Shown here: positions 1-7,980 of the stretch, one piece after another | Layout of the letters: the number at the start of each line of letters is the position of its first letter | Numbering within the stretch: the first letter of the stretch is position 1 | Source: JAFDWI01 sp964449375 | GTDB lineage: Bacteria; Actinomycetota; Acidimicrobiia; Acidimicrobiales; Iamiaceae | Length of the DNA: 25,586 nt | NCBI GenBank assembly: GCA_964449375.1 | Contig: CAYVAS010000036.1 | Location: 1-25,586, forward strand | Direction of reading: 5' to 3' | Notes under the pieces: generated by a model | Database searches by the model: none | The model's input: the letters and a program-made list of their open reading frames with translations, nothing else | Told to the model about the DNA's origin: nothing | Program-made: the position numbers and the translations under genes

Positions 1-60
1 GCGCCTTCTTCGCGGGCGCCTTCTTCGCGGGCGCCTTCTTCGCGGGCGCCTTCTTGGCAG
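1..60 (-). repeat. 15-bp tandem repeat encoding KKAPA units
   Basis: Three identical 15-bp units fill 1-45 and a fourth, altered unit fills 46-60. Read on the minus strand they encode Lys-Lys-Ala-Pro-Ala repeats in the tail of the NYN protein. The array continues past the left edge, so its copy number is unknown. Confidence 0.85.
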
Positions 61-1183
61 CAGTCTTCTTCGCCGCCGCCTTCTTCGTCGAGGACTTCTT
101 TGGTGCTGCCATGGAGTCTTCCTCCTGGACGTTGGGATCGGGACTCGTCGCTTCGATGGGTTCGGACGAATGTACAGGACCGGCGCCGGGCAGGAGTGCC
201 ACGTCGATCCCGCGGTTCGGAGCGTCGAACGCGTGGACCTCGAATTGGTAGGACTCGCCGACGCTCACCACGTCGCGGGCCCGGCGCGGTGCGGGATCGC
301 CCATCAACTTCAACGGTGCGTAGGCCTCGACCTGACCCACCTTGACGTACGCGCCATGAGACGAGAACCGGTCGACCGTGGCGGTCACCGTCGAGCCCAC
401 CGGATGCACCTCGACGAACTCGAGATAGGGCATCGGATCGTTCGCCGGCGGCCGCTTCGAGCTCCGCGCCCCCGTCGACTTCTGTTCCGACTTCTTCCGG
501 GCCTTCGGGTCGGCCTTCTCGGAGCGGTCCGCCTTCTTCCCGTCGGACTGCTTCGGCTCCGACGCCTTCGACTTCCCAGCCTTCTTCCCCGACTGGTCGG
601 TACCGCCGGACCGCGCGGCGGTAGAAGGAGTGTCGCCGACCTTCGGCTTGGTCCCGGGCACGGTCACCTTGGGAACCTCGAGCTTGGGCGCCGGCCCGTT
701 CGAAGACCTGCGCGAAGCCGACGAACGACGCTTGGCATCCTTGGTCGCCTTGCGACTGGTCGGGCCACGCACCGGGGTGCGCGTGACGAAGACCCAACCC
801 ACCGCGGGCACCGGCTTGCCGCCGATCAGGCGCCCCTCGTCGAACAACCACGGGTACTCACCGTGGAACTCCTGGAACGAATCGTTGGAGAACACCACCG
901 AGGAGGCCTGGTCCGCGATCTTGAGCACGAACGCGTCCCCCCGGCCCACCGCCCCGGCAGGCGGTGACACGATCTCGCCGGCGAGAATCGCCTCCTCGTA
1001 GGCCGGACGCTCGGACTCGGGGATGCGGTGGCCGAAGGTGGCGTCGACCACGACCGTGAAGCTCTCCGGGTGGTACTCCTCCAGGAAGGCGCTGACCGCC
1101 TCGTCCAGCCTGGCGAGGCTGGGACGAGAATGTCCCTCGGTGGCGATGTTGGAACCGTCGACGACGACGTGCTTTGGGGCCAT
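1..1183 (-). CDS. PIN/NYN-domain RNase-like protein with S1-like domain and H1-like Lys/Ala tail (3' end cut off by the window)
   Basis: The frame is open from the ATG at 1183 to the left edge, so the C-terminus is missing. Residues 1-140 look like a Zc3h12a-type NYN/PIN ribonuclease: VDGSNIA near the start (Asp9, Asn12), VVVDATF (Asp47), GRGDAF (Asp83) and SNDSFQEF (Asp101) supply the acidic metal-binding set of that fold. Residues about 141-245 are a basic Ser/Lys-rich linker. Residues about 250-330 read as an S1-like RNA-binding beta-barrel (GSTVTATVDRF, HGAYVKVG, FEVHAFD). After an acidic stretch comes a lysine tail of KKAPA repeats from residue 358. The likely role is RNA cleavage or binding, with the tail adding nucleic-acid affinity; substrate unknown. 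It lies 56 bp downstream of kgd on the same strand and may be co-transcribed with it. The fold call is by motif only. An internal ATG at 112 is discussed separately. Confidence 0.75.
   Translation of the reverse strand, partial: MAPKHVVVDGSNIATEGHSRPSLARLDEAVSAFLEEYHPESFTVVVDATFGHRIPESERPAYEEAILAGEIVSPPAGAVGRGDAFVLKIADQASSVVFSNDSFQEFHGEYPWLFDEGRLIGGKPVPAVGWVFVTRTPVRGPTSRKATKDAKRRSSASRRSSNGPAPKLEVPKVTVPGTKPKVGDTPSTAARSGGTDQSGKKAGKSKASEPKQSDGKKADRSEKADPKARKKSEQKSTGARSSKRPPANDPMPYLEFVEVHPVGSTVTATVDRFSSHGAYVKVGQVEAYAPLKLMGDPAPRRARDVVSVGESYQFEVHAFDAPNRGIDVALLPGAGPVHSSEPIEATSPDPNVQEEDSMAAPKKSSTKKAAAKKTAAKKAPAKKAPAKKAPAKKA
99..125 (-). promoter_or_regulatory. Strong internal Shine-Dalgarno and ATG inside the NYN-S1-H1 frame
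   Basis: On the minus strand AGGAGG is followed by 8 nt and then ATG at 112, in frame with the long protein. Translation from here would give a separate protein made only of the Lys/Ala tail (MAAPKKSSTKK...). The spacing is ideal for a ribosome site, whereas the upstream ATG at 1183 has only a weak one. Actual use is not proven. Confidence 0.4.
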
Positions 1184-1239
1184 GTCAGGCACCAGTCAAC
1201 CAAACGCGCCGGGACGGAACGGGGATGGTCCCCGGCGTC

Positions 1240-4200
1240 TCACGCGAAGGAACGTTCGATGATCTGCTGTTGTTCCTGCACGTGGATCGCGTGACTGCCC
1301 GTGGCGGGGCTGCCCGATTCGGGGCGCGACACGTGGTCCATCCGGCGGTCTCCGGCCACCGCTTCGAGGCGCCGACTGGCGAACACCCAGGCGCCCATGT
1401 TCTCGGGTTCCTCCTGCACCCAGCGCACATGGGTCGCCGCCGGATAGCTGTCCACGATCGCGGTGAGCTGCTCGCCCGGCCAGGGGTAGAGCTGGTCCAC
1501 GCGCACCACCGCGACCTCTGCTCCCCGTTCGTCGCGGGCGGCCATGAGTTCGTGGCCGATCTTGCCGCTGCACACCAGCACCCGCTCCACCTTCGAGCGG
1601 TCGGTGTCCTCGTAGCGGGGATCGTCCAGCACCTCCACGAAGGAACCGGTCGTCAACTCCTCGACCGACGACTGGGTCGCCTTGGCCCGCAGCAACGACT
1701 TGGGACTGAAGATCACCAGCGGCTTGCGCACCGCGCGGTGCATCTGGCGACGAAGGAGGTGGAAGTACTGGGCCGACGTGGTGGCGTTGGCCACCTGGAT
1801 GTTGTCCTCGGCGCACAGGGTGAGGAACCGTTCGATGCGTCCAGAGGAGTGGTCCGGTCCCTGGCCCTCGTACCCGTGGGGCAGCAACAGGACGAGCCGG
1901 GACTGCTGATCCCACTTGTCGTCCGCGGCGACCAGGTACTCGTCGACGATCGTGGTCGCGCCATTGATGAAGTCTCCGAACTGCGCCTCCCAGATCACCA
2001 GCGCGTCGGGATTCGCGATCGAATAGCCGTACTCGAAGCCCAGCGCCGCGTACTCCGAGAGCAACGAGTCGTACACCCAGTACTTGGCCTGATCCTCACC
2101 CAGGTGGGCCAACGGCGCCCATTCGGCCCCGGTCTCATAGTCGATCAGCACCGAATGGCGCTGGGAGAACGTGCCCCGACGGGTGTCCTGACCGGTGAGA
2201 CGCAACGGCGTGCCCTCCAGCAGCAGGGAACCGAACGCCAGCGCCTCGGCGAGTGCCCAGTCCACATGGCCGCCCCGGTACATCTCGTCGCGACGGGCGA
2301 GCTGGCGCTCCAACTTGGGATGCACCGTGAAGTCCTCGGGAGGAGCCGACATCACCGCATAGATCCGGTCCAGCACCGCACGGTCCACCCCGGTGGGAAC
2401 CGGGGGCAGGACCCCGGCGGGTGCCGGCGGCTTCTTGGCGATCACCTCGGTCGGTGGCGCCGAGCTGCGCGTCTCGTCCAGCGCGTTCTGCAGCTTCGCG
2501 CCGAAGTCGTCGAGAGCCTGCTCGGCCTCGTCCAGGGAGATGTCGCCCCGCTTGATCAGGGCCTCGGTGTAGATCTTGCGGACCGACCGGCGCGCGTCGA
2601 TGCGCTTGTACATCAGCGGCTGGGTGTAGCTGGGATCGTCACCCTCGTTGTGGCCGTGGCGCCGGTAGCAGACCATGTCGATGACCACGTCGGTGTGGAA
2701 CGCCTGGCGGTACTCGTAGGCCAGCCGCGCCACGTGCACGCACGCCTCGGGATCGTCACCGTTCACGTGGAAGATCGGTGCCTGGACCATCTTGGCCACG
2801 TCGGTGCTGTACTCGGAGGATCGCGCCACCTCCGGCGGGGTGGTGAAGCCCAACTGGTTGTTGATGATGAGGTGGATCGTGCCACCGACCCGGTAGCCCG
2901 AGATCGTCGACAGGTTCAGCGTCTCGGCGNNNNNNNNNNGGATGGGCACGACGCTGAACGCCTCCGGATCGTCGATGCGGTCCTGACGGCCCAGGGTGAA
3001 GCCCTCGACCACCGGGTCCACCGCCTCCAGGTGCGACGGGTTGGCCACCAGCTCCACCGGGATCGTCGCGCCCTTCCGGGAGGTGAACTTGCCGGACTGG
3101 CCAAGGTGGTACTTCACGTCACCCGAACCCTGGGTGGTGTCCGGGTCGATGTGCCCCTCGAACTCCTTGAAGATCTGGTCGTAGGACTTGCCCACGATGT
3201 TGGCCAGCACGTTCAGCCGGCCCCGGTGGGCCATGCCCAGCACCGCGCCGGTGTGGCCGTCGTCGGCCGCCGAGTTCAACAGGTCGTCCAGGATCGGAAT
3301 CGCGGACTCCGCGCCCTCCAGTCCGAAGCGCTTCTGGCCCACGTACCGCTTGCCGAGGAACGACTCGAAAGCCTCGGCCGCGTTCAGGCGGTCCAGGATG
3401 TGGCGCTGGTCCGCCGCGGTGAGGTCCTGGGGAACCCCCTCGACCCGCTGCTGGATCCAACGCTTCACCTCCGGGTTGGAGATGTGCATGTACTCGATGC
3501 CGATCGTGCGGCAGTAGGCGTTGCGCAGCAGGTGCAACAGGTCGTCGAGCACCATCTCCTTCTGGCCGGCCACTCCCCCGGTGAGGAAGGTGCGGTCCAG
3601 ATCCCAGATCGTGAGTCCGTAGGTCGCCGGGTCCAGCTCGCTGTGCATGTGGGGCTCTTCGGCGGCCAACGGGTCCAGGTCGGCGATGAGGTGCCCCCGC
3701 ACCCGGTACATGTTCACCAGACGGCTGACCTGGAGCTGCTTCTCGATCAGGGCCGCGGTGCGGTCGACCGGGTTGACGTCCTGGCGCCACTCGACCGATT
3801 CGTAGGGCACTCCCAGCGACCGGAACACGTCCACGTAGAAGTCGTGCTCCCCGGTCAGCAGCTCGGACATGCGCTTGAGGAACAGGCCCGACTCGGCACC
3901 CTGGATGATGCGGTGGTCGTAGGTCGACGACACCATCATCACCTTGGACACGCCCAGATCGGCCAACAGGTCGGTGTCCGCGCCGGCGAAGCTCGTGGGA
4001 AACCCGAGTGCCCCCACGCCCACGATGCAACCCTGACCGGCCATGAGGCGGGGCACCGACTGGGACGTGCCGATCGTGCCCGGGTTGGTCAGCGTGACCG
4101 TCGCCCCGGCGAAGTCGTCCGGCGAGAGCTTGTTGGTGGTGACCTTGCGGATCAGCTCGTCGTAGGCCGCATGGAACTCGGCGAAGTCCATGGTGTCCGC

Positions 4201-4848
4201 GTCACGGATGACCGGCACCAGCAGCGAGCGTCGCCCACCGGAACGCTCCACGTCGACGGCCAGACCCAGGCCCACGTGCTCGTGCCGGATGATGCGCGGG
4301 CTGCCGTCGGAACCCTCCACATAGGTGCTGTTCATCGCCGGCACCGCGTCCGCGATCGCCCGCACCATGGCGTAGCCGATCAGGTGCGTGAAGCTGATCT
4401 TGCCGCCCCGGGACCGCTGCAGGTGGTTGTTGACGATCTTGCGGTTGACCTCCAACAGCTTGGTCGGGACCTCGCGGTAGCTCGTGGCCGTGGGCACGCC
4501 CAGGCTCGTCTCCATGTTCTCCACGACCCGGGCCGCGGCGCCCCTGAGCACCTCCCCGGCGTCCTGGGCATCGGTGGTGCCGGCGTCGGTGCCGGCGTTC
4601 GAGGCCACCGAAGCGGGACGAGCCGGTGCGGGCTCGGCCGTCGGGGCGGGCGCCGTCGTGGTCGGGGACGCCGTCGTCCCGTCGGTGCCGCCGGCGACCT
4701 TCTTGGGCGTCTGGGGTCGGTAATCGGCGAAGAACTCCCGCCAGCTCTCGCCCACCGAATCCGGATTCGCCAGGTACTGCTCGTATTTTTCGTCGACCAG
4801 CCATGCGTTGGGGCCCAGCGACGTTGCTGAGTTGCGCTGTTGAGTCAT
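1240..4848 (-). CDS. kgd: Multifunctional 2-oxoglutarate decarboxylase / dehydrogenase E1-E2 (Kgd)
   Basis: Kgd decarboxylates 2-oxoglutarate with thiamine diphosphate; as the E1o component with a fused succinyltransferase domain it feeds succinyl-CoA to the TCA cycle. The N-terminal helix (GPNAWLVDEKYEQYL) is followed by an Ala/Pro linker rich in A/T/P, then the E2-like acyltransferase domain ending in DHRIIQG (His about 312). The E1 part follows: MYRVRGHLIADLDPL, HRGRLNVLANI, NPSHLEAVDPVVEG, CYRRHGHNEGDDPS, GQDTRRGTFSQRH and LLPHGYEGQGPDHSSGR. There is no N-terminal lipoyl domain, as usual for actinobacterial Kgd. I chose ATG 4848 because a TAnnnT box lies 8 nt upstream; an in-frame TTG at 4857 overlaps that box. 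The visible chain is 1202 residues, but a 10-N gap replaces the thiamine-diphosphate motif (around residue 637), so the real protein is probably about 10 residues longer. Confidence 0.96.
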   Translation of the reverse strand: MTQQRNSATSLGPNAWLVDEKYEQYLANPDSVGESWREFFADYRPQTPKKVAGGTDGTTASPTTTAPAPTAEPAPARPASVASNAGTDAGTTDAQDAGEVLRGAAARVVENMETSLGVPTATSYREVPTKLLEVNRKIVNNHLQRSRGGKISFTHLIGYAMVRAIADAVPAMNSTYVEGSDGSPRIIRHEHVGLGLAVDVERSGGRRSLLVPVIRDADTMDFAEFHAAYDELIRKVTTNKLSPDDFAGATVTLTNPGTIGTSQSVPRLMAGQGCIVGVGALGFPTSFAGADTDLLADLGVSKVMMVSSTYDHRIIQGAESGLFLKRMSELLTGEHDFYVDVFRSLGVPYESVEWRQDVNPVDRTAALIEKQLQVSRLVNMYRVRGHLIADLDPLAAEEPHMHSELDPATYGLTIWDLDRTFLTGGVAGQKEMVLDDLLHLLRNAYCRTIGIEYMHISNPEVKRWIQQRVEGVPQDLTAADQRHILDRLNAAEAFESFLGKRYVGQKRFGLEGAESAIPILDDLLNSAADDGHTGAVLGMAHRGRLNVLANIVGKSYDQIFKEFEGHIDPDTTQGSGDVKYHLGQSGKFTSRKGATIPVELVANPSHLEAVDPVVEGFTLGRQDRIDDPEAFSVVPIXXXXAETLNLSTISGYRVGGTIHLIINNQLGFTTPPEVARSSEYSTDVAKMVQAPIFHVNGDDPEACVHVARLAYEYRQAFHTDVVIDMVCYRRHGHNEGDDPSYTQPLMYKRIDARRSVRKIYTEALIKRGDISLDEAEQALDDFGAKLQNALDETRSSAPPTEVIAKKPPAPAGVLPPVPTGVDRAVLDRIYAVMSAPPEDFTVHPKLERQLARRDEMYRGGHVDWALAEALAFGSLLLEGTPLRLTGQDTRRGTFSQRHSVLIDYETGAEWAPLAHLGEDQAKYWVYDSLLSEYAALGFEYGYSIANPDALVIWEAQFGDFINGATTIVDEYLVAADDKWDQQSRLVLLLPHGYEGQGPDHSSGRIERFLTLCAEDNIQVANATTSAQYFHLLRRQMHRAVRKPLVIFSPKSLLRAKATQSSVEELTTGSFVEVLDDPRYEDTDRSKVERVLVCSGKIGHELMAARDERGAEVAVVRVDQLYPWPGEQLTAIVDSYPAATHVRWVQEEPENMGAWVFASRRLEAVAGDRRMDHVSRPESGSPATGSHAIHVQEQQQIIERSFA
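2930..2939. other. Assembly gap (10 N) inside kgd
   Basis: Ten undetermined bases lie between VVPI and AETLNL of Kgd. The partial flanking codons read CNN and NNC, which fits Leu and Val. Family members have about 14 residues here, including HGDAAFAGQG, so the N run probably stands for about 40 bases. The difference is a multiple of three, so the frame is preserved. Confidence 0.9.
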
Positions 4849-4856
4849 CGACCTCA

Positions 4857-4862
4857 ACCCTA
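4857..4862 (-). promoter_or_regulatory. -10 box TAGGGT of kgd, leaderless spacing
   Basis: TAGGGT on the minus strand ends 8 nt before ATG 4848, so transcription would start at or next to the start codon. No good -35 box is visible. Confidence 0.5.
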
Positions 4863-4937
4863 CCGGGCTCCCTAGACTCGGACGCTCCGGGTCGTCGGTG
4901 ACCGGCCCGAAGGATCCACCACGCAGAATGGGTGTCG

Positions 4938-6614
4938 ATGAACAACGCGCAGTACATCTACACGATGCACAAGGTCGGGCGGTTCCATCCGCCGGACCGC
5001 CAGGTGCTCTCCGACATCTCCTTGTCGTTCTACCCGGGCGCCAAGATCGGCGTGCTCGGTGCCAACGGCGCCGGCAAGTCCACGCTGCTGCGGATCATGG
5101 CCGGCGTGGACACCGACTACACCGGCGAGGCACGGCTCACTCCGGGGTTCACGGTCGGGCTGCTGGAGCAGGAACCGACCCTGGACGAAACCAAGACCGT
5201 CAAGGAGAACGTGCTCGACGGGGTCGCCGAGGTCGCTGCTCTGCTGACCGCGTACGACGAGGTGCTCGCCCGCTACGCGGACCCCGACGCCGACTTCGAG
5301 AAGATCGGCGCCGAACAGGAACGTCTGGAAGCCGAGATCGCTGCCAAGGGCGCCAACGACCTGGACCGCAACATCGAGATCGCCATGGACGCGCTGCGGC
5401 TGCCACCGGCGGACGCGCCCACCACCCACCTGTCGGGTGGGGAACGCCGCCGGGTGGCGCTGTGCCGGCTGCTGATGAGCCACCCCGACCTGCTGTTGCT
5501 GGACGAACCCACCAACCACCTCGACGCCGAATCGGTCGCCTGGCTGGAGCGGACCCTGCACGACTACGACGGCACCGTGGTGGCGGTGACCCACGACCGG
5601 TACTTTCTGGACAACGTCGCGGGTTGGATCCTCGAACTGGACCGCGGCCGGGGAATCCCCTTCAAGGGCAACTACTCGAGTTGGCTCGAACAGAAGGAGG
5701 CCCGCCTGGCCGCCGAGGACAAGGCCGATTCGGCCCGGGCCCGCACCCTGCGGCGGGAGCTGGAGTGGGTACGCATGTCCCCCAAGGCCCGCCAGTCCAA
5801 GGGCAAGGCACGGCTGAACGCGTATGAGAAGCTGCTGGCGGAGTCCCGAGCGGCGGAAGGCCGCACCGAGAAGCTCCAGATCACGATTCCATCGGGTCCG
5901 CGACTGGGCGACGTGGTCATCGAGGCCGAGGGGCTCACCAAGGGGTTCGACGACCGGCTGCTGATCGACGACCTGAGCTTTTCGCTGCCTCCGGCGGGGA
6001 TCGTGGGCGTCATCGGGCCCAACGGTGCCGGCAAGTCGACGCTCTTCAAGATGATCGTCGGCGACGAGGAGCCCGATGCGGGCACCCTCCGGATCGGTGA
6101 CACCGTGGAGCTGGCCTACGTCGACCAGAACCGGACGCTGGACCCGGACGCGACCATCTACGACGAGATCACCGGCGGTCACGACGTGCTGGACATCGCC
6201 GGCACCGAGGTGAACGGGCGGGCGTATGTGGCGTCGTTCAACTTCACCGGGTCAGACCAGCAGAAGAAGGTCGGGGTGCTCTCGGGGGGCGAACGCAACC
6301 GGGTGCACCTCGCCAAGACGCTGACCGAGGGCGGGAACGTGCTGCTCCTGGACGAGCCCTCCAACGACCTGGACGTGGACACGCTGCGGGCGCTCGAGGA
6401 CGGCCTGGAGTCCTTCGCGGGGTGCGCGGTGGTGATCAGCCACGACCGGTGGTTCCTGGACCGGATCGCCACCCACATCCTCGCCTTCGAGGGTGACTCG
6501 GTGGTGCGTTGGTTCGAAGGGAACTTCAGCGAATACGAGGCCTGGCGCCGCTCCGAGCTGGGCGCCGCCGCCGACCAGCCCCACCGGATCAAGTACAAGC
6601 CCCTCGCCCGCTGA
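4938..6614 (+). CDS. ettA: Energy-dependent translational throttle protein EttA (ABC-F ATPase)
   Basis: EttA is a soluble ABC-F ATPase that binds the ribosomal E site and gates entry into elongation according to ATP/ADP. The 558-residue chain has two nucleotide-binding domains. The first has Walker A GANGAGKST (about residue 42), signature LSGGERRRVALCRLL (about 165) and LLLLDEPTNHLD. The second has GPNGAGKST (about 360), signature LSGGERNRVHLAKTL (about 448) and LLLDEPSNDLD. The linker WVRMSPKARQSKGKARL is the tRNA-interacting PtIM region. The N-terminal YIYTMHKVGRFHPP and GRGIPFKGNYSSWLEQK are EttA hallmarks that separate it from Uup and other ABC-F types. ATG 4938 is preferred; an upstream in-frame GTG lies at 4932. 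The ATG has an imperfect -10 (CAGAAT) 8 nt before it. It is divergent from kgd. Confidence 0.96.
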   Translation: MNNAQYIYTMHKVGRFHPPDRQVLSDISLSFYPGAKIGVLGANGAGKSTLLRIMAGVDTDYTGEARLTPGFTVGLLEQEPTLDETKTVKENVLDGVAEVAALLTAYDEVLARYADPDADFEKIGAEQERLEAEIAAKGANDLDRNIEIAMDALRLPPADAPTTHLSGGERRRVALCRLLMSHPDLLLLDEPTNHLDAESVAWLERTLHDYDGTVVAVTHDRYFLDNVAGWILELDRGRGIPFKGNYSSWLEQKEARLAAEDKADSARARTLRRELEWVRMSPKARQSKGKARLNAYEKLLAESRAAEGRTEKLQITIPSGPRLGDVVIEAEGLTKGFDDRLLIDDLSFSLPPAGIVGVIGPNGAGKSTLFKMIVGDEEPDAGTLRIGDTVELAYVDQNRTLDPDATIYDEITGGHDVLDIAGTEVNGRAYVASFNFTGSDQQKKVGVLSGGERNRVHLAKTLTEGGNVLLLDEPSNDLDVDTLRALEDGLESFAGCAVVISHDRWFLDRIATHILAFEGDSVVRWFEGNFSEYEAWRRSELGAAADQPHRIKYKPLAR

Positions 6615-6638
6615 GACTCGGCCGGGCTGGCCCGTCGG

Positions 6639-6657
6639 GGACCGGTCGGCCCGGTCC
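6639..6657 (+). terminator. Hairpin downstream of ettA
   Basis: GGACCGG and CCGGTCC form a perfect 7-bp stem around a 5-nt loop, 25 nt after the ettA stop. No T-run follows directly, so it is at best a weak intrinsic terminator. Confidence 0.4.
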
Positions 6658-6693
6658 ATTCGGTGACGTTCGTTTTCGAGCCTGTCGTGTCGG

Positions 6694-6715
6694 CCTGTGG
6701 CGTGAGTGTCACAGG
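6694..6715. promoter_or_regulatory. 22-bp dyad CCTGTG-N10-CACAGG upstream of the HNH gene
   Basis: Perfect 6-bp arms lie 85 bp before the start at 6801, inside the 186-bp gap 6615-6800. It could be an operator or a second hairpin after ettA. Apart from this dyad, the ettA hairpin and the ribosome site of the HNH gene, I see nothing else in that gap. Confidence 0.35.
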
Positions 6716-6800
6716 CGGGCGCGACCATGGTGGTCCTTCCCCCTTTCGCGCGGGCCGCGGGCCCGACGCTCACGACGACGCGTGCGAGGAGGTCGAACCG

Positions 6801-7943
6801 ATGAGGACGAAGGTTGCCGACGAGGCCGACGGGGCCGACGGGGCCGACGAGGCCGGATTCCCACCCGAGGGGGCCGCTCAGCACATGGCTGGCCATGCCG
6901 CCGGGCAGGGTCCAGCGTGCCCGCGGGCACGGGACGAGGCCACCGCGATGGGCGCCGAGCAACTGCAATCCGAGCTGGTGGTGTTGGCCCGGCGGCTGGC
7001 GGCGGGCACCTTCGAGTTGCTGGTCCTCGTCGGTGAACTCGATGCCCGTGGGGTCTGGGCCGACTCGGGCGCACTGTCGTGTGCGTCCTGGCTCGCCCAC
7101 CGCTGCGACATCGAGCTCGCCACCGCGCGCCGTCAGGTGCAGGTCGCCCGGGCGATGCGCCGGTTTCCGGAACTGGACGCCGCGATGGCCGAGGGGGACG
7201 TGTCCTATTCCAAGGCCCGGATCCTGGCCGGCCAGCTCACCGACGCCAACGTCGAGGCCCTGGTGGAGATCGCCCGCACCACACCATCGGGGCGTCTCGG
7301 TCGTGCGATCGCCGCCTGGAGCCAACAGCACGAGGACCCCGACGAGATCCGACGGCGCCAGCAGCAGTCCCGATCGCTGGGTTGGGGAACCGCCGCGGAC
7401 GGAATGGTCGACTTCCATGCCCGGCTGACTCCCGAGGACGCGGCGGTGGTCTGCGCGGTGATCGACACGACCTTGGCACATCGCCGGGACGTGCCCGCGG
7501 GCACGTCGCTCCGCCAGCAGCGGGCCGACGCACTCGTCGCCATCTGCACCGGCGACGGTGACGCCGGGGCCCCCGGCACCGAGATCGTGGTGCACGTGAG
7601 CGAGGACGGCAGCACCCTGGCCGACGGCACACCGCTGTCGGACCGTGCGGTCACTTCGATGCTGCCCAACGCGTTCATCTCGCTGCTGTTCCACGACGCC
7701 GAGCGCTACCCCATCGACGCCAGCCCTCGCCGGCGACTACCGACTCGGCGACAACGGCGAGTCGTCGAGGCTCGGCAGCACGAATGCGGTCATCCCGGCT
7801 GTCACGCCACCGAGTTCCTCCAGTGTGACCACGTCCAGTCGGTCCGCACCGGCGGGGCCACCGTGGTGGAGAACCTCCAACTGCTCTGTGGGCCGCACAA
7901 CCGGGCCAAGTCTCGCCACGAGGACGCTCCGCCGGACGGGTGA
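6801..7943 (+). CDS. DUF222-type protein with C-terminal HNH endonuclease domain
   Basis: A 380-residue protein of the actinobacterial DUF222/13E12 family. The middle is an alpha-helical DUF222 region (SELVVLARRLAAGTFELLVL, SCASWLAHRCDIELATARRQ, GDVSYSKARILAG, IVVHVSEDG). Residues about 328-377 form the HNH nuclease: CGHPGC, LQCDHV, a GGAT turn, ENLQLLCGPHN and a final basic KSRHE, giving zinc Cys pairs and the His-Asn-His core. The start at 6801 is chosen because AGGAGG sits 8 nt before it; the frame is open further upstream. The N-terminus carries a short low-complexity run of ADGADGADEA from a 9-bp repeat. Such proteins occur in many copies in actinobacteria, some repeat-associated, and their biological role is not established. 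Nothing nearby marks it as part of a restriction system. Confidence 0.88.
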   Translation: MRTKVADEADGADGADEAGFPPEGAAQHMAGHAAGQGPACPRARDEATAMGAEQLQSELVVLARRLAAGTFELLVLVGELDARGVWADSGALSCASWLAHRCDIELATARRQVQVARAMRRFPELDAAMAEGDVSYSKARILAGQLTDANVEALVEIARTTPSGRLGRAIAAWSQQHEDPDEIRRRQQQSRSLGWGTAADGMVDFHARLTPEDAAVVCAVIDTTLAHRRDVPAGTSLRQQRADALVAICTGDGDAGAPGTEIVVHVSEDGSTLADGTPLSDRAVTSMLPNAFISLLFHDAERYPIDASPRRRLPTRRQRRVVEARQHECGHPGCHATEFLQCDHVQSVRTGGATVVENLQLLCGPHNRAKSRHEDAPPDG

Positions 7944-7965
7944 GCCGACACGGTGCCCGGCGACA

Positions 7966-7971
7966 TAGGGT
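7966..7971 (+). promoter_or_regulatory. -10 box TAGGGT of the CysQ-like gene, leaderless spacing
   Basis: TAGGGT ends 9 nt before ATG 7981. It lies in the 37-bp gap after the HNH gene, so the phosphatase gene probably has its own promoter. Confidence 0.45.
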
Positions 7972-7980
7972 CGGGACCTC

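Noticed and set aside
1221..1233. Terminator after kgd (GGGGA-TGG-TCCCC)
   Set aside because: The 5-bp stem with a 3-nt loop has no T-run and is too weak to list.
1174..4830. A 1218-codon open frame on the plus strand across kgd
   Set aside because: It is antisense to an unmistakable Kgd and has a His/Val/Arg-rich composition with no domain. Long antisense frames are expected where third positions are almost all G or C.
6694..6715. CRP/FNR-type site
   Set aside because: Arms resemble TGTG...CACA, but the spacing is two bases longer than TGTGA-N6-TCACA.
6801..7943. Restriction-modification or mobile intron role for the HNH protein
   Set aside because: No methyltransferase, intron or terminal repeat is adjacent; the DUF222 region points to the common actinobacterial family.
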